Shown in pieces: positions 15,069 through 21,807 of a stretch of 21,807 nt of DNA. Origin of the DNA: CAVVYA01 sp964577835. GTDB taxonomy: Bacteria > Pseudomonadota > Alphaproteobacteria > SMXQ01. The notes beneath the pieces were generated by a model that saw only the letters and a program-made list of their open reading frames with translations, searched no databases and was not told the origin of the DNA. The stretch's first letter is position 1, and every line of letters starts with the position of its first letter. A program made the translations under genes and the position numbers. The stretch is taken from the NCBI GenBank assembly GCA_964577835.1, contig CAZOBN010000050.1:1-21807 (forward strand). The letters are read 5' to 3'.

Positions 15069-15160
15069 CTCCCTTGCGAAGGGTTGGCTGATTTGGTATT
15101 CCCCACCTCTCCGATTGGCAACCCAAATTGGCGTTGGCCCAAATCGGCTCTTTGTTTTCC

Positions 15161-15247
15161 GCGGTCGTGGCGGAATTGGTAGACGCGCAGCGTTGAGGTC
15201 GCTGTGGGGGAAACCCTGTGGAAGTTCGAGTCTTCTCGACCGCACCA
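15161..15247 (+). tRNA. tRNA-Leu (anticodon GAG)
   Basis: The 87-nt gene has a 7-bp acceptor stem (GCGGTCG with CGACCGC), a D arm GGCGGAATTGGTAGACGCG and an anticodon stem CAGCG/CGCTG around loop TTGAGGT. It also has a long variable arm (typical of Leu), a T arm GTTCGAGTC and an encoded CCA. The anticodon GAG lies at 15195-15197 and reads CUC/CUU codons. It is divergent from lipB, whose open frame extends across it on the other strand. The 125 bp after it contain no gene. Confidence 0.95.
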
Positions 15248-15371
15248 TAAACTGAGAACAAAGTGACGATCGCCCGCGGCGTTCCGCTCCGGGCCCTTTA
15301 AATGTCGAGCGATCGGCGGCACCGGGGCATCGCCCGCGGGCCGTGTCGGTGGGCCCGCCCCGCGCGCCCGT

Positions 15372-15527
15372 CTAGCAGGATGCGGAAAAAAGAATTTCGA
15401 CTGCCGGAGACGCAATATTGATTCGTCGGACAACCAGAAATCGCAGGAATATTTCACGTTGATAGCCCGTTCGATTCCAAAATTGCGCCGTGACGCTCGA
15501 CCACCGACTTTTTCCGCAGCCTGCTAG
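15372..15527. mobile_element. 156-bp MITE-like element with 19-bp terminal inverted repeats
   Basis: CTAGCAGGATGCGGAAAAA at 15372-15390 is the reverse complement of 15509-15527 apart from one base. Between them are about 118 bp with no ORF. Both ends carry CTAG, which may be a 4-bp target duplication with true ends at GCAGG...CCTGC. The terminal sequence is like that of some insertion sequences with GCAGGCTGC...AAAAA ends, so it was probably moved by a transposase encoded elsewhere. It sits in the 390-bp gap between the tRNA and mgtE. Confidence 0.8.
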
Positions 15528-15628
15528 AGCATGATCCGTTCCAGTGGAATCGGATCACGCTCTAGAGTCTTGATTGAGTCGCGTTTTCTACGCCGAACCG
15601 GTTTCCACTTCGGCGGAAAACGCTCTAG
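15524..15628. repeat. Alphaproteobacterial palindromic repeat upstream of mgtE
   Basis: The first half is a near-perfect hairpin, CTAGAGCATGATCCG at 15524-15538 pairing with CGGATCACGCTCTAG at 15551-15565. The second half is a looser hairpin with GCGTTTTC (15581) and GAAAACGC (15616-15623) arms around CCGAACCGGTTTCCACTTCG. Such two-part repeats containing GAGCATGATCCG and AACCGGTTTCCACTT are abundant in Rhizobiales and relatives. The right end, CTCTAGGAG, supplies the ribosome binding site of mgtE. Confidence 0.8.
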
Positions 15629-15637
15629 GAGCAGCCT

Positions 15638-17047
15638 ATGGCAAACCTGTCTCCTGAATCCGGGACCGAGGCCCCGACCGCAGCGGGCGAGACCCAGCGC
15701 GAAGACGGCGACCGGGTCGGGGGTGTGCATGACGCGCTCGAAGCGGGCGATGCCGGGCGCGTCCGCGACATCGTCCTGCCGCTGCACTATGCCGATATCG
15801 CGGATCTGATCGAGGCGCTGTCGTCCGAGGACCGCGCCGCCCTGATCGGCATCGTCCACGGCGATCTCGACCCCGACGTCCTGCCCATGCTCGACGACGA
15901 CGTGCGCGACGAGATCGTGGCGCTGCTCGGCCCGCGCGAGGTCGCCGCCGCCCTGGGCGAGCTCGATACCGACGATGCCATCGAGGTCGTCCAGAACCTG
16001 GAGGAACCGCTCCGTGAGGAGGTGCTCGAGGCCGTCTCGGCCGAGGAGCGCGCCGTCCTCGAGGAGGGCCTGACCTATCCCGAGGAGAGCGCCGGCCGCC
16101 TGATGCAGCGCGAGCTGGTCGCCGTGCCGGCGGACTGGACGGTCGGCCAGACCATCGACCATCTGCGCGACGTGGCGGAACGCGACGACGAAGACCTGCC
16201 GGACGAATTCTACGACATCTTCGCGGTCGACGAGGCGCGGCGGCTGCTCGGCGCCGTGTCGCTCAGCCGCGTGCTGCGCTCGAAGCGCCCGGTGCGCATG
16301 GGCGAATTGATGACCACGGAATTGCGCAGCGTGCCGGTCACCATGGACCAGGAGGAGGTCGCCCGCCTGTTCCGGCAGTATGACCTGGCCTCCGCTCCGG
16401 TGGTCGACGACGGCAACCGCCTGGTCGGCGTGATCACCATCGACGACGTGGTCGACATCATGCACGAGGAGGCGGAGGAGGATATCCTGCTGCTCGGCGG
16501 CGTGTCGGAGACGGCGCTCTACCGTGCCGCGGTCGATACCGCCCGATCGCGCTTTCCCTGGCTCGCGGTCAATCTGGCCGCCGCCTTCATCGCCGCCAAT
16601 GTCATCGGCCTGTTTCAGGCCACCATCGAGCAGGTGGTGGCGCTGGCCGTGCTCATGCCGATCGTCGCCTCGATGGGCGGCAATGCCGGCACCCAGACCA
16701 TGACCGTGGCGGTGCGCGCGCTCGCCACCAAGGAACTGACCGTCGGCAACGCGCTCCGCATCGTCTGGAAGGAAGCGCTGGTCGGCGGCTTCAACGGCAT
16801 CCTGTTCGCCGTGCTGGTGGGCATCGTCGCCTGGCTGTGGTTCGGCAATCCGGCCATCGGTGCCGTCATCGCCTCGGCCATGATCATCAATCTGATCGTC
16901 GCCGGCTTCGCCGGCGTGGTGATTCCCGTGCTGCTGACCCGGGGCGGCGTCGATCCGGCGGTGGCGTCACCGGTGTTCCTGACGACCCTGACCGACGTGG
17001 TGGGCTTCTCGGCATTCCTCGGCCTCGCCACCATATTTGTCGTTTGA
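15638..17047 (+). CDS. mgtE: Magnesium transporter MgtE
   Basis: MgtE is a homodimeric Mg2+ channel gated by cytosolic magnesium. The 469-residue protein has the N-terminal helical domain (about 30-155) and a CBS pair (about 156-283, including MGELMTTELRSVPVTMDQEE and GVITIDDVVDIM). An acidic connecting helix and five transmembrane helices (about 305-469) follow. Conserved membrane motifs are PIVASMGGNAGTQT at 341-354 and SPVFLTTLTDVVGF, where Asp453 corresponds to the selectivity-filter Asp. The ribosome binding site AGGAG five to eight bases before the ATG is part of the upstream repeat. No M-box riboswitch is seen. The short-chain dehydrogenase gene follows after 25 bp. Confidence 0.95.
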   Translation: MANLSPESGTEAPTAAGETQREDGDRVGGVHDALEAGDAGRVRDIVLPLHYADIADLIEALSSEDRAALIGIVHGDLDPDVLPMLDDDVRDEIVALLGPREVAAALGELDTDDAIEVVQNLEEPLREEVLEAVSAEERAVLEEGLTYPEESAGRLMQRELVAVPADWTVGQTIDHLRDVAERDDEDLPDEFYDIFAVDEARRLLGAVSLSRVLRSKRPVRMGELMTTELRSVPVTMDQEEVARLFRQYDLASAPVVDDGNRLVGVITIDDVVDIMHEEAEEDILLLGGVSETALYRAAVDTARSRFPWLAVNLAAAFIAANVIGLFQATIEQVVALAVLMPIVASMGGNAGTQTMTVAVRALATKELTVGNALRIVWKEALVGGFNGILFAVLVGIVAWLWFGNPAIGAVIASAMIINLIVAGFAGVVIPVLLTRGGVDPAVASPVFLTTLTDVVGFSAFLGLATIFVV

Positions 17048-17072
17048 GCAACGTAACCGACAGGAGGATGTC

Positions 17073-17753
17073 ATGCCGACCGTGATGATCACCGGCGCCA
17101 ACCGCGGCCTCGGGCTGGAATTCGCGCGCGAATACGCATCCGAGGGCTGGACCGTGATCGCCACCTGCCGCGACCCGGCGAGCGCCAGCGAGCTCAAGGC
17201 CGTCGGCAATTCGATCGAGTTGCATGGGCTCGACGTGGCGGATTTCCCGGCCATCGACCGTCTGGCTCAGACACTGAAAGGCCGGCCCATCGATGTGCTG
17301 ATCAACAACGCGGGCGTCATCGGCACCGAACGCCGGCTGGGCGAGCTCGACGGCGAGCGCTGGCTGGCCACCCTGCGGGTGAATTCGGTGGCGCCGATCC
17401 TGGTCGCCCAGGCCTTCCTGTTCAATCTGAAAGCGGGTGGCGACAAGAAAGCCGTCTTCATCACCAGCCTGATGGGCAGTATCGCCGACAACGCCAGCGG
17501 CGGCTATTACGACTACCGCTCGAGCAAGTCGGCGCTCAATGCCGCGGTCAAGAGTTTCGCCATCGATACCGCGCCGGACGGCATCACGGCGGCGGTGCTG
17601 CATCCAGGCTGGGTGAAAACCGACATGGGCGGGCCCAACGCGCCGACCGAGCGGGGCACCAGCGTCGGCGGCATGCGCAAGGTGATCGCCCGGCTCGAGC
17701 CGAGCGACAGCGGGCGTTTTTTCAATTTCGACGGCAAGGAACTGCCCTGGTAA
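17073..17753 (+). CDS. Short-chain dehydrogenase/reductase (C-factor-like)
   Basis: This 226-residue NAD(P)-dependent oxidoreductase has the cofactor motif TGANRGLG at residues 7-14, NNAG at 78-81 and the catalytic set Ser132, Tyr148 and Lys152 (YRSSK). The TGANRGLGLEF start and compact length are typical of the CsgA/C-factor subgroup; its substrate is unknown. The frame is open upstream to 17037, but a textbook AGGAGG five bases before the ATG at 17073 fixes the start. It follows mgtE by 25 bp and is followed by the DUF1489 gene after 4 bp, so these three may form an operon. Confidence 0.9.
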   Translation: MPTVMITGANRGLGLEFAREYASEGWTVIATCRDPASASELKAVGNSIELHGLDVADFPAIDRLAQTLKGRPIDVLINNAGVIGTERRLGELDGERWLATLRVNSVAPILVAQAFLFNLKAGGDKKAVFITSLMGSIADNASGGYYDYRSSKSALNAAVKSFAIDTAPDGITAAVLHPGWVKTDMGGPNAPTERGTSVGGMRKVIARLEPSDSGRFFNFDGKELPW

Positions 17754-17757
17754 GCGT

Positions 17758-18195
17758 ATGACGGTTCACCTGGTGAAAATGGCGGTCGGGATCGAATCGC
17801 TCGACCATCTGGCGGAGGTGCAGAAACAGCGCCGCGCCAAGCTCAAGGCCGAGCGCGGCAAGCCCATCCTGATCCACAAGACGCGCAACATGCCGAAGCG
17901 CGAGGCCGAGATTGTCGGCGGCGGCTCGATCTACTGGATCGTCAAGGGCTTCGTCCGGGTGCGCCAGCGCATCCTGGGATTCGAAAAGTGCGTCAACAAG
18001 GAAGGCCGGCCGTTCTGCGAGATCCGGCTCGATGCCAAGCTGGTGCGGACCGTTCCGCTCGCCCACAAGCCGATCCAGGGCTGGCGCTATCTCGAATCCG
18101 CCGACGTGCCCGCCGACCTCACCGGCAAGGCAGCCGTGTCCGACGAAATGCCGCCCGAAATGATGATACAGCTCAAGGAACTCGGCCTGCTTTAG
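17758..18195 (+). CDS. DUF1489-family protein
   Basis: The 145-residue product MTVHLVKMAVGIESLDHLAE... matches DUF1489, a family largely restricted to alphaproteobacteria with no known function. Visible features are a basic helix (EVQKQRRAKLKAERGK), the segment LIHKTRNMPKREAEIVGGGS and then IYWIVKGFVRVRQRILGF, and a closing GWRYLESADVPADL. The mix of basic residues and the compact alpha/beta layout could suit nucleic-acid binding, but this is not shown. It begins 4 bp after the dehydrogenase stop, implying coupled translation. Confidence 0.85.
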   Translation: MTVHLVKMAVGIESLDHLAEVQKQRRAKLKAERGKPILIHKTRNMPKREAEIVGGGSIYWIVKGFVRVRQRILGFEKCVNKEGRPFCEIRLDAKLVRTVPLAHKPIQGWRYLESADVPADLTGKAAVSDEMPPEMMIQLKELGLL

Positions 18196-18237
18196 GGAAG
18201 GCGCGGAGCGCTTCAGTATATGGAGAGGAGGAGCCAA

Positions 18238-18276
18238 ATGGCGGGCCTGGGTCGGCGGCGTTGGTGGCGTTGGTAA
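18238..18276 (+). CDS. Candidate 12-residue Trp/Arg-rich leader peptide
   Basis: An unusually strong ribosome binding site, GAGAGGAGGAG at 18223-18233, lies about six bases before ATG and a 12-codon ORF encoding MAGLGRRRWWRW, then TAA. Trp codons at positions 9, 10 and 12 resemble tryptophan-attenuator leader peptides. A possible terminator follows at 18331-18370. No trp gene is downstream in this window; the next gene is the ArsR regulator at 18385. It could be a displaced trp leader, a leader controlling the ArsR pair, or chance. Confidence 0.5.
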   Translation: MAGLGRRRWWRW

Positions 18277-18330
18277 TGCCCATGGTCGGTGAGTTCCCTA
18301 CGGGCGGTGTTTCACCCGGCGATTCTAAGG

Positions 18331-18370
18331 AAAGGCCGCAATATGGGTTGACAGAGCTGGGCCTTTTTTT
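18331..18370 (+). terminator. Possible intrinsic terminator or attenuator
   Basis: AAAGGCC at 18331-18337 can pair with GGCCTTT at 18360-18366 across a 22-base loop, followed directly by T to position 18370 (seven in a row). It could end the mgtE-DUF1489 transcript. An alternative pairing of CCCGGC (18315-18320) with GCTGGG (18356-18361) would prevent it, which is the layout of an attenuator. The loop is long, so stability needs calculation. Confidence 0.5.
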
Positions 18371-18386
18371 ATAACTATATAGTTAT
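18348..18386 (+). promoter_or_regulatory. arsR-type promoter with palindromic operator
   Basis: TTGACA at 18348-18353 and TATAAC at 18370-18375 are 16 bases apart. The perfect 16-bp palindrome ATAACTATATAGTTAT at 18371-18386 covers the -10 box and the first bases of the ArsR start codon. This is where a dimeric winged-helix repressor would block its own promoter. Transcription would start only a few bases before, or at, the ATG. Confidence 0.75.
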
Positions 18387-18756
18387 GGAACATGTTGGTT
18401 ATATAATTCAACCTCAGAACCTCGACGCGGTCTTTGCCGCGCTCGCCGATCCAACGCGGCGGGCAATCCTGTCGAGGCTGGCGGCTGGCGAGGCATCGGT
18501 GAATGAGATTGCCGCGCCGTTTGAGATGAGCCAGCCGGCGGTGTCGAAGCATTTGAAAGTTCTGGAACGGGCGGGGTTGATCGAGCGGGATGTCGACAAA
18601 CAACGCAGGCCAGCGCGACTGAAGGCTGAGCCGATGGCGGCGGCGGTGAGTTGGCTGGAACAGTTCAAACAGTTCTGGTCATCGAGTTTCGATCAACTCG
18701 ACGGCCTGTTGGAGGAGTTGAAAAAGGCTGAGACGAAAGGGGGCAAGAATGAGTGA
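18385..18756 (+). CDS. ArsR-family transcriptional repressor
   Basis: The 123-residue protein is a winged-helix regulator. ALADPTRRAILSRLAAGEAS is the ArsR N-terminal helix pair, NEIAAPFEMSQPAVSKHLKV the recognition helix region and LERAGLIERDVDKQRRPARL the wing. It lacks the CxC metal-binding motif of arsenic sensors, so it belongs to the non-metal group usually paired with SRPBCC proteins. No ribosome binding site precedes the ATG at 18385 and the palindromic operator overlaps it, suggesting a leaderless, self-repressed mRNA. Its end overlaps the SRPBCC gene by 8 bp. Confidence 0.92.
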   Translation: MEHVGYIIQPQNLDAVFAALADPTRRAILSRLAAGEASVNEIAAPFEMSQPAVSKHLKVLERAGLIERDVDKQRRPARLKAEPMAAAVSWLEQFKQFWSSSFDQLDGLLEELKKAETKGGKNE

Positions 18757-19243
18757 TTTGCCGACTTATGTGCTTGAGCGGGTATTTGATGCGCCGCGCC
18801 AACTCGTGTGGAAGGCCTGGACCGATCCGCAGTTTTTGCCGCGCTGGTACGGGCCGAGGGCGCAGACGATTATCCATCGCCTTGAACTGAAACCGGGCGG
18901 GTTGTGGCTCGTCGAAATGCAATGGGGCGGCAAATCCAACTATCAACGGGTTGAGTACACCGAAGTAACTCCGCCAGAGCGGCTGGTCTGGTTGCACTCT
19001 AACTCGGACATGGATTGGAATATCATTCCCTCTCCCATGATGTCGAACTGGCCGCTTGTGCTGCTGACGACGGTGACGTTTAAGGAAGACGGCGGTCAGA
19101 CGAAGATTCGCCTGACCTGGGTGCCGCATGAGGCGAGCGAGGCTGAGATTGCCTGTTTCGCCGCCGCGATTGACGGCCTGGACAAGGGCTGGGGCAGCGG
19201 CATGGATCTGCTCGCTGAGCTGCTGGCGGAACTGCAGGCGTGA
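18749..19243 (+). CDS. SRPBCC (AHSA1-like) domain protein
   Basis: The 164-residue protein has the helix-grip fold signature of the AHSA1/START-like group: VLERVFDAPRQLVWKAWTDP, then FLPRWYGPRAQTI, GGLWLVEMQWGG and the C-terminal helix GLDKGWGSGMDLLAELLAEL. Such proteins bind hydrophobic ligands in a deep cavity, and when encoded with an ArsR repressor they are its usual regulated partner. The ligand is unknown. The ATG at 18749 overlaps the ArsR stop (ATGAGTGA), indicating translational coupling. Confidence 0.9.
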   Translation: MSDLPTYVLERVFDAPRQLVWKAWTDPQFLPRWYGPRAQTIIHRLELKPGGLWLVEMQWGGKSNYQRVEYTEVTPPERLVWLHSNSDMDWNIIPSPMMSNWPLVLLTTVTFKEDGGQTKIRLTWVPHEASEAEIACFAAAIDGLDKGWGSGMDLLAELLAELQA

Positions 19244-19269
19244 GCTGATTGCTGGACGTTTGCGCCATG

Positions 19270-19304
19270 CCTATAGGCAATCGATATGACCGATTGCCTA
19301 TAGG
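19270..19304. repeat. Perfect 14-bp inverted repeat between SRPBCC gene and putA
   Basis: CCTATAGGCAATCG at 19270-19283 pairs exactly with 19291-19304 around a 7-base loop. Each arm itself begins or ends with the palindrome CCTATAGG. No T-run follows, so it is a weak terminator at best. It may be an operator for putA or a hairpin ending the ArsR transcript. The rest of the 250-bp gap shows only a TATAAT box. Confidence 0.75.
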
Positions 19305-19480
19305 ACCGGCCTTGTGAAGTGATCTGTCGCCATCGCTGTCGGAAGCGATGGACATGGCCACTAGCCAAAGCGCGCCGCGTGGCTCGCTCGATCGGCGGCT
19401 GATCACGTTCCAGCGCAATCCTCGCATCGCGGCTACCCGAAAGAATTCCGCGTTAAGCATGATCCGGCGCCCGGCATGGG

Positions 19481-19494
19481 TATAATCGGGCCGA
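19481..19494 (+). promoter_or_regulatory. Possible -10 box for a leaderless putA transcript
   Basis: TATAAT at 19481-19486 stands 7 bases before the putA ATG at 19494, where transcription would be expected to begin. There is no Shine-Dalgarno sequence before this ATG. No convincing -35 box is present at 16-18 bp spacing, so an activator or an alternative reading is possible. Confidence 0.4.
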
Positions 19495-21807
19495 TGATCT
19501 TCTCCAGCTCCCCCCAGGATCGCGGCCGGCGCTGGCAGCGTCTCGCGGAGGCCTACCGGGCCGACGAAACGAAAACCGTCGAGTCGCTGCTCGTGGCGGC
19601 GCCGTTCGATGCCGCCGCCCAATCGCGCATCGCCGGCAAGGCGCGCGAGCTCGCCTTGAGGGTGCGGGCGGATCGCGCCTCGGCCAGCCGTATCGATTCC
19701 TTCCTGCAGGAATATGCCCTGTCGAGCCAGGAGGGCATCGCGCTGATGTGCCTGGCAGAAGCGCTGCTGCGCATTCCCGATTCCGACACCGCCGACCGGC
19801 TGATCCGCGAGAAGCTGGGGGCCGCCGACTGGCAGCGCCATCTCGGCAAGAGCGAGTCGCTGCTGGTCAATGCCTCGACCTTCGGCCTGATGCTGACCGG
19901 ACGCATCATCCGGCTCGACGATCCCAAGGACCGCGACGTCTTCGGCACGCTTGGCCGGCTGATCGCGCGCAGCGGCGAGCCGGTGATCCGCGAGGCGGTG
20001 GAGGCCGCCATGCGCATTCTCGGCCGCCAGTTCGTCATCGGCCGCAATATGCCGGAGGCGCTGCAGCGCGCCTCCTCGCGCACCGAGCGCGGCTATCGCT
20101 ACTCCTTCGACATGCTGGGCGAGGAGGCCAAGACGGCGGCGGCGGCCGATGCCTATTTCGCCGCCTACAGCGACGCCATCGCGAGCTTGCGCGAGGAGGC
20201 CGGCCGCGCGCCCGATCTCGCCTCCGCGCCGTCGATCTCGGTGAAACTGTCGGCTCTCCATCAGCGCTACGAATTCGCCCAGCAGGAGCGCAGCGTGCCG
20301 GTCATCGCCACGCGCCTGACCGAGCTCGCGCGCATGGCGCGCGACGCCGGCGTCAGCCTCACAGTGGATGCCGAGGAATCCGAGCGGCTGATGCCGTCGC
20401 TCGCCATCTTCGAGCAGGTCTACAACGACACCGCGTTCGGCGGCTGGGACGGGCTCGGTCTCGCGGTGCAGGCCTATCAGAAGCGCGCCGTGCCGCTGCT
20501 CGACTGGCTCGCCGAACTGGCGGCACGCCGCCGCCGCCGCATTCCCGTGCGTCTGGTCAAGGGCGCCTATTGGGACAGCGAGGTCAAGCGCAGCCAGGAA
20601 CGGGCGCTCGCCGGCTATCCGGTGTTCACGCGCAAGATGGCGACCGACGTTTCGTATCTGGTATGCGCCGCGCGGCTGTTCGCCGACCCGCAGGCCTTCT
20701 ATCCGCAGCTCGCCACCCACAATGCCTACAGCGTCGCCGCGGTGCTCGAACTGGCCGGCGCGCTCGAGGGCGGCGGCGCCTGGCTGCCGTTCGAATTCCA
20801 GCGCCTGCACGGCATGGGCCGCGCGCTCTACGACCAGCTCGTGGGCGAGGATGGCTATCCCTGCCGCGTCTATGCGCCGGTCGGCAGCCACGAGGATCTG
20901 CTGCCCTATCTGGTGCGCCGCCTGCTCGAAAATGGCGCGAACACGTCGTTCGTCAATCGGCTCAGCGACGACAGCGCGCCGATCGAAAGGATCATCGCCG
21001 ATCCGGTCGCCGCGTTGCGCGCCGCCGATCCCAAGCCTCACCCGCGCATTCCGTTGCCGCGCGATCTCTACGGCGCGGCGCGGCTGAATTCCCTCGGCGT
21101 CGATCTGTCGGACGAGAAAGACCTGCGCCCGCTGGCGGCCGACATGGCCGCCGCCGCGAAACAGGACTGGCGCTCGGCGCCGCTGATCGGCGGCAAGGCG
21201 CCGAACAAGGGCTCCGCGCGCGAGATCCATGATCCGGCCGACCGGCGGCGTGTGATCGGCAAGGCGTTCGACGCCAGCGTCGCCGAGGCGGACCGCGCCC
21301 TGGCGATCGCGCATGGGGCGCAGCCGGCGTGGGATGCGCGCGCCGTGGAGGATCGCGCGCGCATTCTCGAAACCGCCGCCGACCTGTTCGAGGACAACCG
21401 CGCGGCGCTCATGGCGCGGCTGGTGCGCGAAGGCGGCAAGAGCTTGAGCGACGCGGTCGCCGAAGTGCGCGAGGCGGCCGACTACTGCCGCTATTACGCC
21501 GCCGAGGCGAGACAGCAGTTCGCGCCGCGCCCGCTGCCCGGGCCGACCGGCGAGGACAATCTGCTGGAACTGCACGGCCGCGGCGTGTTCGCCTGCATCA
21601 GCCCGTGGAATTTCCCGCTCGCCATCTTCACCGGCCAGGTGGTGGCGGCGCTCGCCGCCGGCAACGCGGTGGTGGCGAAGCCCGCCGAACAGACGCCGCT
21701 CACCGCGGCACTCGCGGTCGATCTGCTGCACCGCGCCGGCGTGCCGGCCGATGTTCTCCATTTCGTGCCGGGCCCCGGCCGCACCATCGGCAGCGCGCTG
21801 GTGGTCG
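19494..21807 (+). CDS. putA: Bifunctional proline dehydrogenase / L-glutamate gamma-semialdehyde dehydrogenase (3' end outside window)
   Basis: PutA oxidises proline to glutamate in two steps. The first 771 codons are present. An N-terminal arm and helical domain (about 10-150) is followed by the FAD-dependent proline dehydrogenase barrel, with PSISVKLSALHQRYEF, TVDAEESERLM, RLVKGAYWDSEVKRSQE near residue 355 and NTSFVNRLSDDSAPI near 482. The aldehyde dehydrogenase domain starts near 550 and shows ISPWNFPLAIFTGQ near 702 and NAVVAKPAEQTPLTAA. The catalytic Cys lies beyond the window. It lacks the N-terminal ribbon-helix-helix DNA-binding domain of enteric PutA, so it should not repress its own gene. 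The ATG at 19494 has no ribosome binding site. Confidence 0.95.
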   Translation, partial: MIFSSSPQDRGRRWQRLAEAYRADETKTVESLLVAAPFDAAAQSRIAGKARELALRVRADRASASRIDSFLQEYALSSQEGIALMCLAEALLRIPDSDTADRLIREKLGAADWQRHLGKSESLLVNASTFGLMLTGRIIRLDDPKDRDVFGTLGRLIARSGEPVIREAVEAAMRILGRQFVIGRNMPEALQRASSRTERGYRYSFDMLGEEAKTAAAADAYFAAYSDAIASLREEAGRAPDLASAPSISVKLSALHQRYEFAQQERSVPVIATRLTELARMARDAGVSLTVDAEESERLMPSLAIFEQVYNDTAFGGWDGLGLAVQAYQKRAVPLLDWLAELAARRRRRIPVRLVKGAYWDSEVKRSQERALAGYPVFTRKMATDVSYLVCAARLFADPQAFYPQLATHNAYSVAAVLELAGALEGGGAWLPFEFQRLHGMGRALYDQLVGEDGYPCRVYAPVGSHEDLLPYLVRRLLENGANTSFVNRLSDDSAPIERIIADPVAALRAADPKPHPRIPLPRDLYGAARLNSLGVDLSDEKDLRPLAADMAAAAKQDWRSAPLIGGKAPNKGSAREIHDPADRRRVIGKAFDASVAEADRALAIAHGAQPAWDARAVEDRARILETAADLFEDNRAALMARLVREGGKSLSDAVAEVREAADYCRYYAAEARQQFAPRPLPGPTGEDNLLELHGRGVFACISPWNFPLAIFTGQVVAALAAGNAVVAKPAEQTPLTAALAVDLLHRAGVPADVLHFVPGPGRTIGSALVV

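Noticed and set aside
15161..15247. tRNA-Leu as the attachment site of the accessory island
   Set aside because: The island's direct repeats are the acyP 3' end; no tRNA fragment is repeated anywhere in the window.
15069..15248. Longer lipB start overlapping the tRNA gene
   Set aside because: The extension is antisense to a well-formed tRNA-Leu and lacks LipB-like sequence.
19080..21761. 893-codon open frame on the minus strand opposite putA
   Set aside because: It is a GC-driven shadow of putA: Arg/Ala/Gly-rich, no recognisable domain, while the plus-strand frame has clear PutA motifs throughout.
1..21807. CRISPR arrays, prophage genes, integrases or transposases
   Set aside because: No regularly spaced repeats, phage structural genes or recombinase motifs were seen on either strand.

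Overview
This window looks like a piece of a GC-rich alphaproteobacterial chromosome. The evidence is the rpoA-rplQ ribosomal operon end, an ATP12-type F1-ATPase assembly chaperone, a DUF1489 protein, a DegP-rarA-fluC-rluC cluster, and two palindromic intergenic repeats of the kind scattered through Rhizobiales and Rhodospirillales genomes. Most of it is ordinary core genome. All calls rest on reading the sequence; no searches were run.

Layout. (1) 1-676: end of rpoA, then rplQ and a strong intrinsic terminator. (2) 755-862: a palindromic repeat. (3) 970-8469, all plus strand: secreted DegP-like protease, rarA, fluC/crcB, an RluC-type pseudouridine synthase, an AsmA-family protein, an ATP12 chaperone and acylphosphatase. 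Many stop/start codons overlap. (4) 8470-14230: an accessory island bracketed by two copies of the 3' end of acyP (99 bp, 4 mismatches). It holds an Rhs C-terminal remnant with a probable CDI/Rhs-type immunity gene. It also holds a minus-strand gene set: a SAM methyltransferase, an ECF sigma factor, an RsrA-like zinc anti-sigma factor, an ArsM-like methyltransferase, an MBL-fold hydrolase broken by an amber codon, a deleted MFS transporter, an exported truncated haemoglobin and a small alpha/beta-barrel protein. (5) 14346-15247: lipB (minus) and tRNA-Leu(GAG). (6) 15372-15628: a MITE-like element inserted at the edge of an older palindromic repeat. (7) 15638-18195: mgtE, a short-chain dehydrogenase and DUF1489. 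(8) 18238-19243: a tiny Trp/Arg-rich leader ORF with a terminator, then an ArsR repressor and SRPBCC protein pair with a palindromic operator. (9) 19494-21807: the first 771 codons of putA, running off the window.

The most interesting part is the island's sigma/anti-sigma system. The anti-sigma factor has the Cys-His-Cys-Cys spacing of the thiol-redox sensor RsrA. Two near-identical promoter-like repeats, GGAAC-N17-CGTC, lie about 35-40 bp upstream of the first methyltransferase and of the small barrel gene. The simplest reading is a self-contained, autoregulated redox or electrophile stress regulon: sigma, sensor, two methyltransferases, a persulfide-dioxygenase-like hydrolase, an efflux pump and an exported globin. 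It was acquired horizontally into the acyP-lipB junction and is now decaying.

A second candidate is the 12-codon ORF MAGLGRRRWWRW, with a strong ribosome binding site and a following terminator. It resembles a tryptophan attenuator but sits upstream of an ArsR gene rather than a trp gene.
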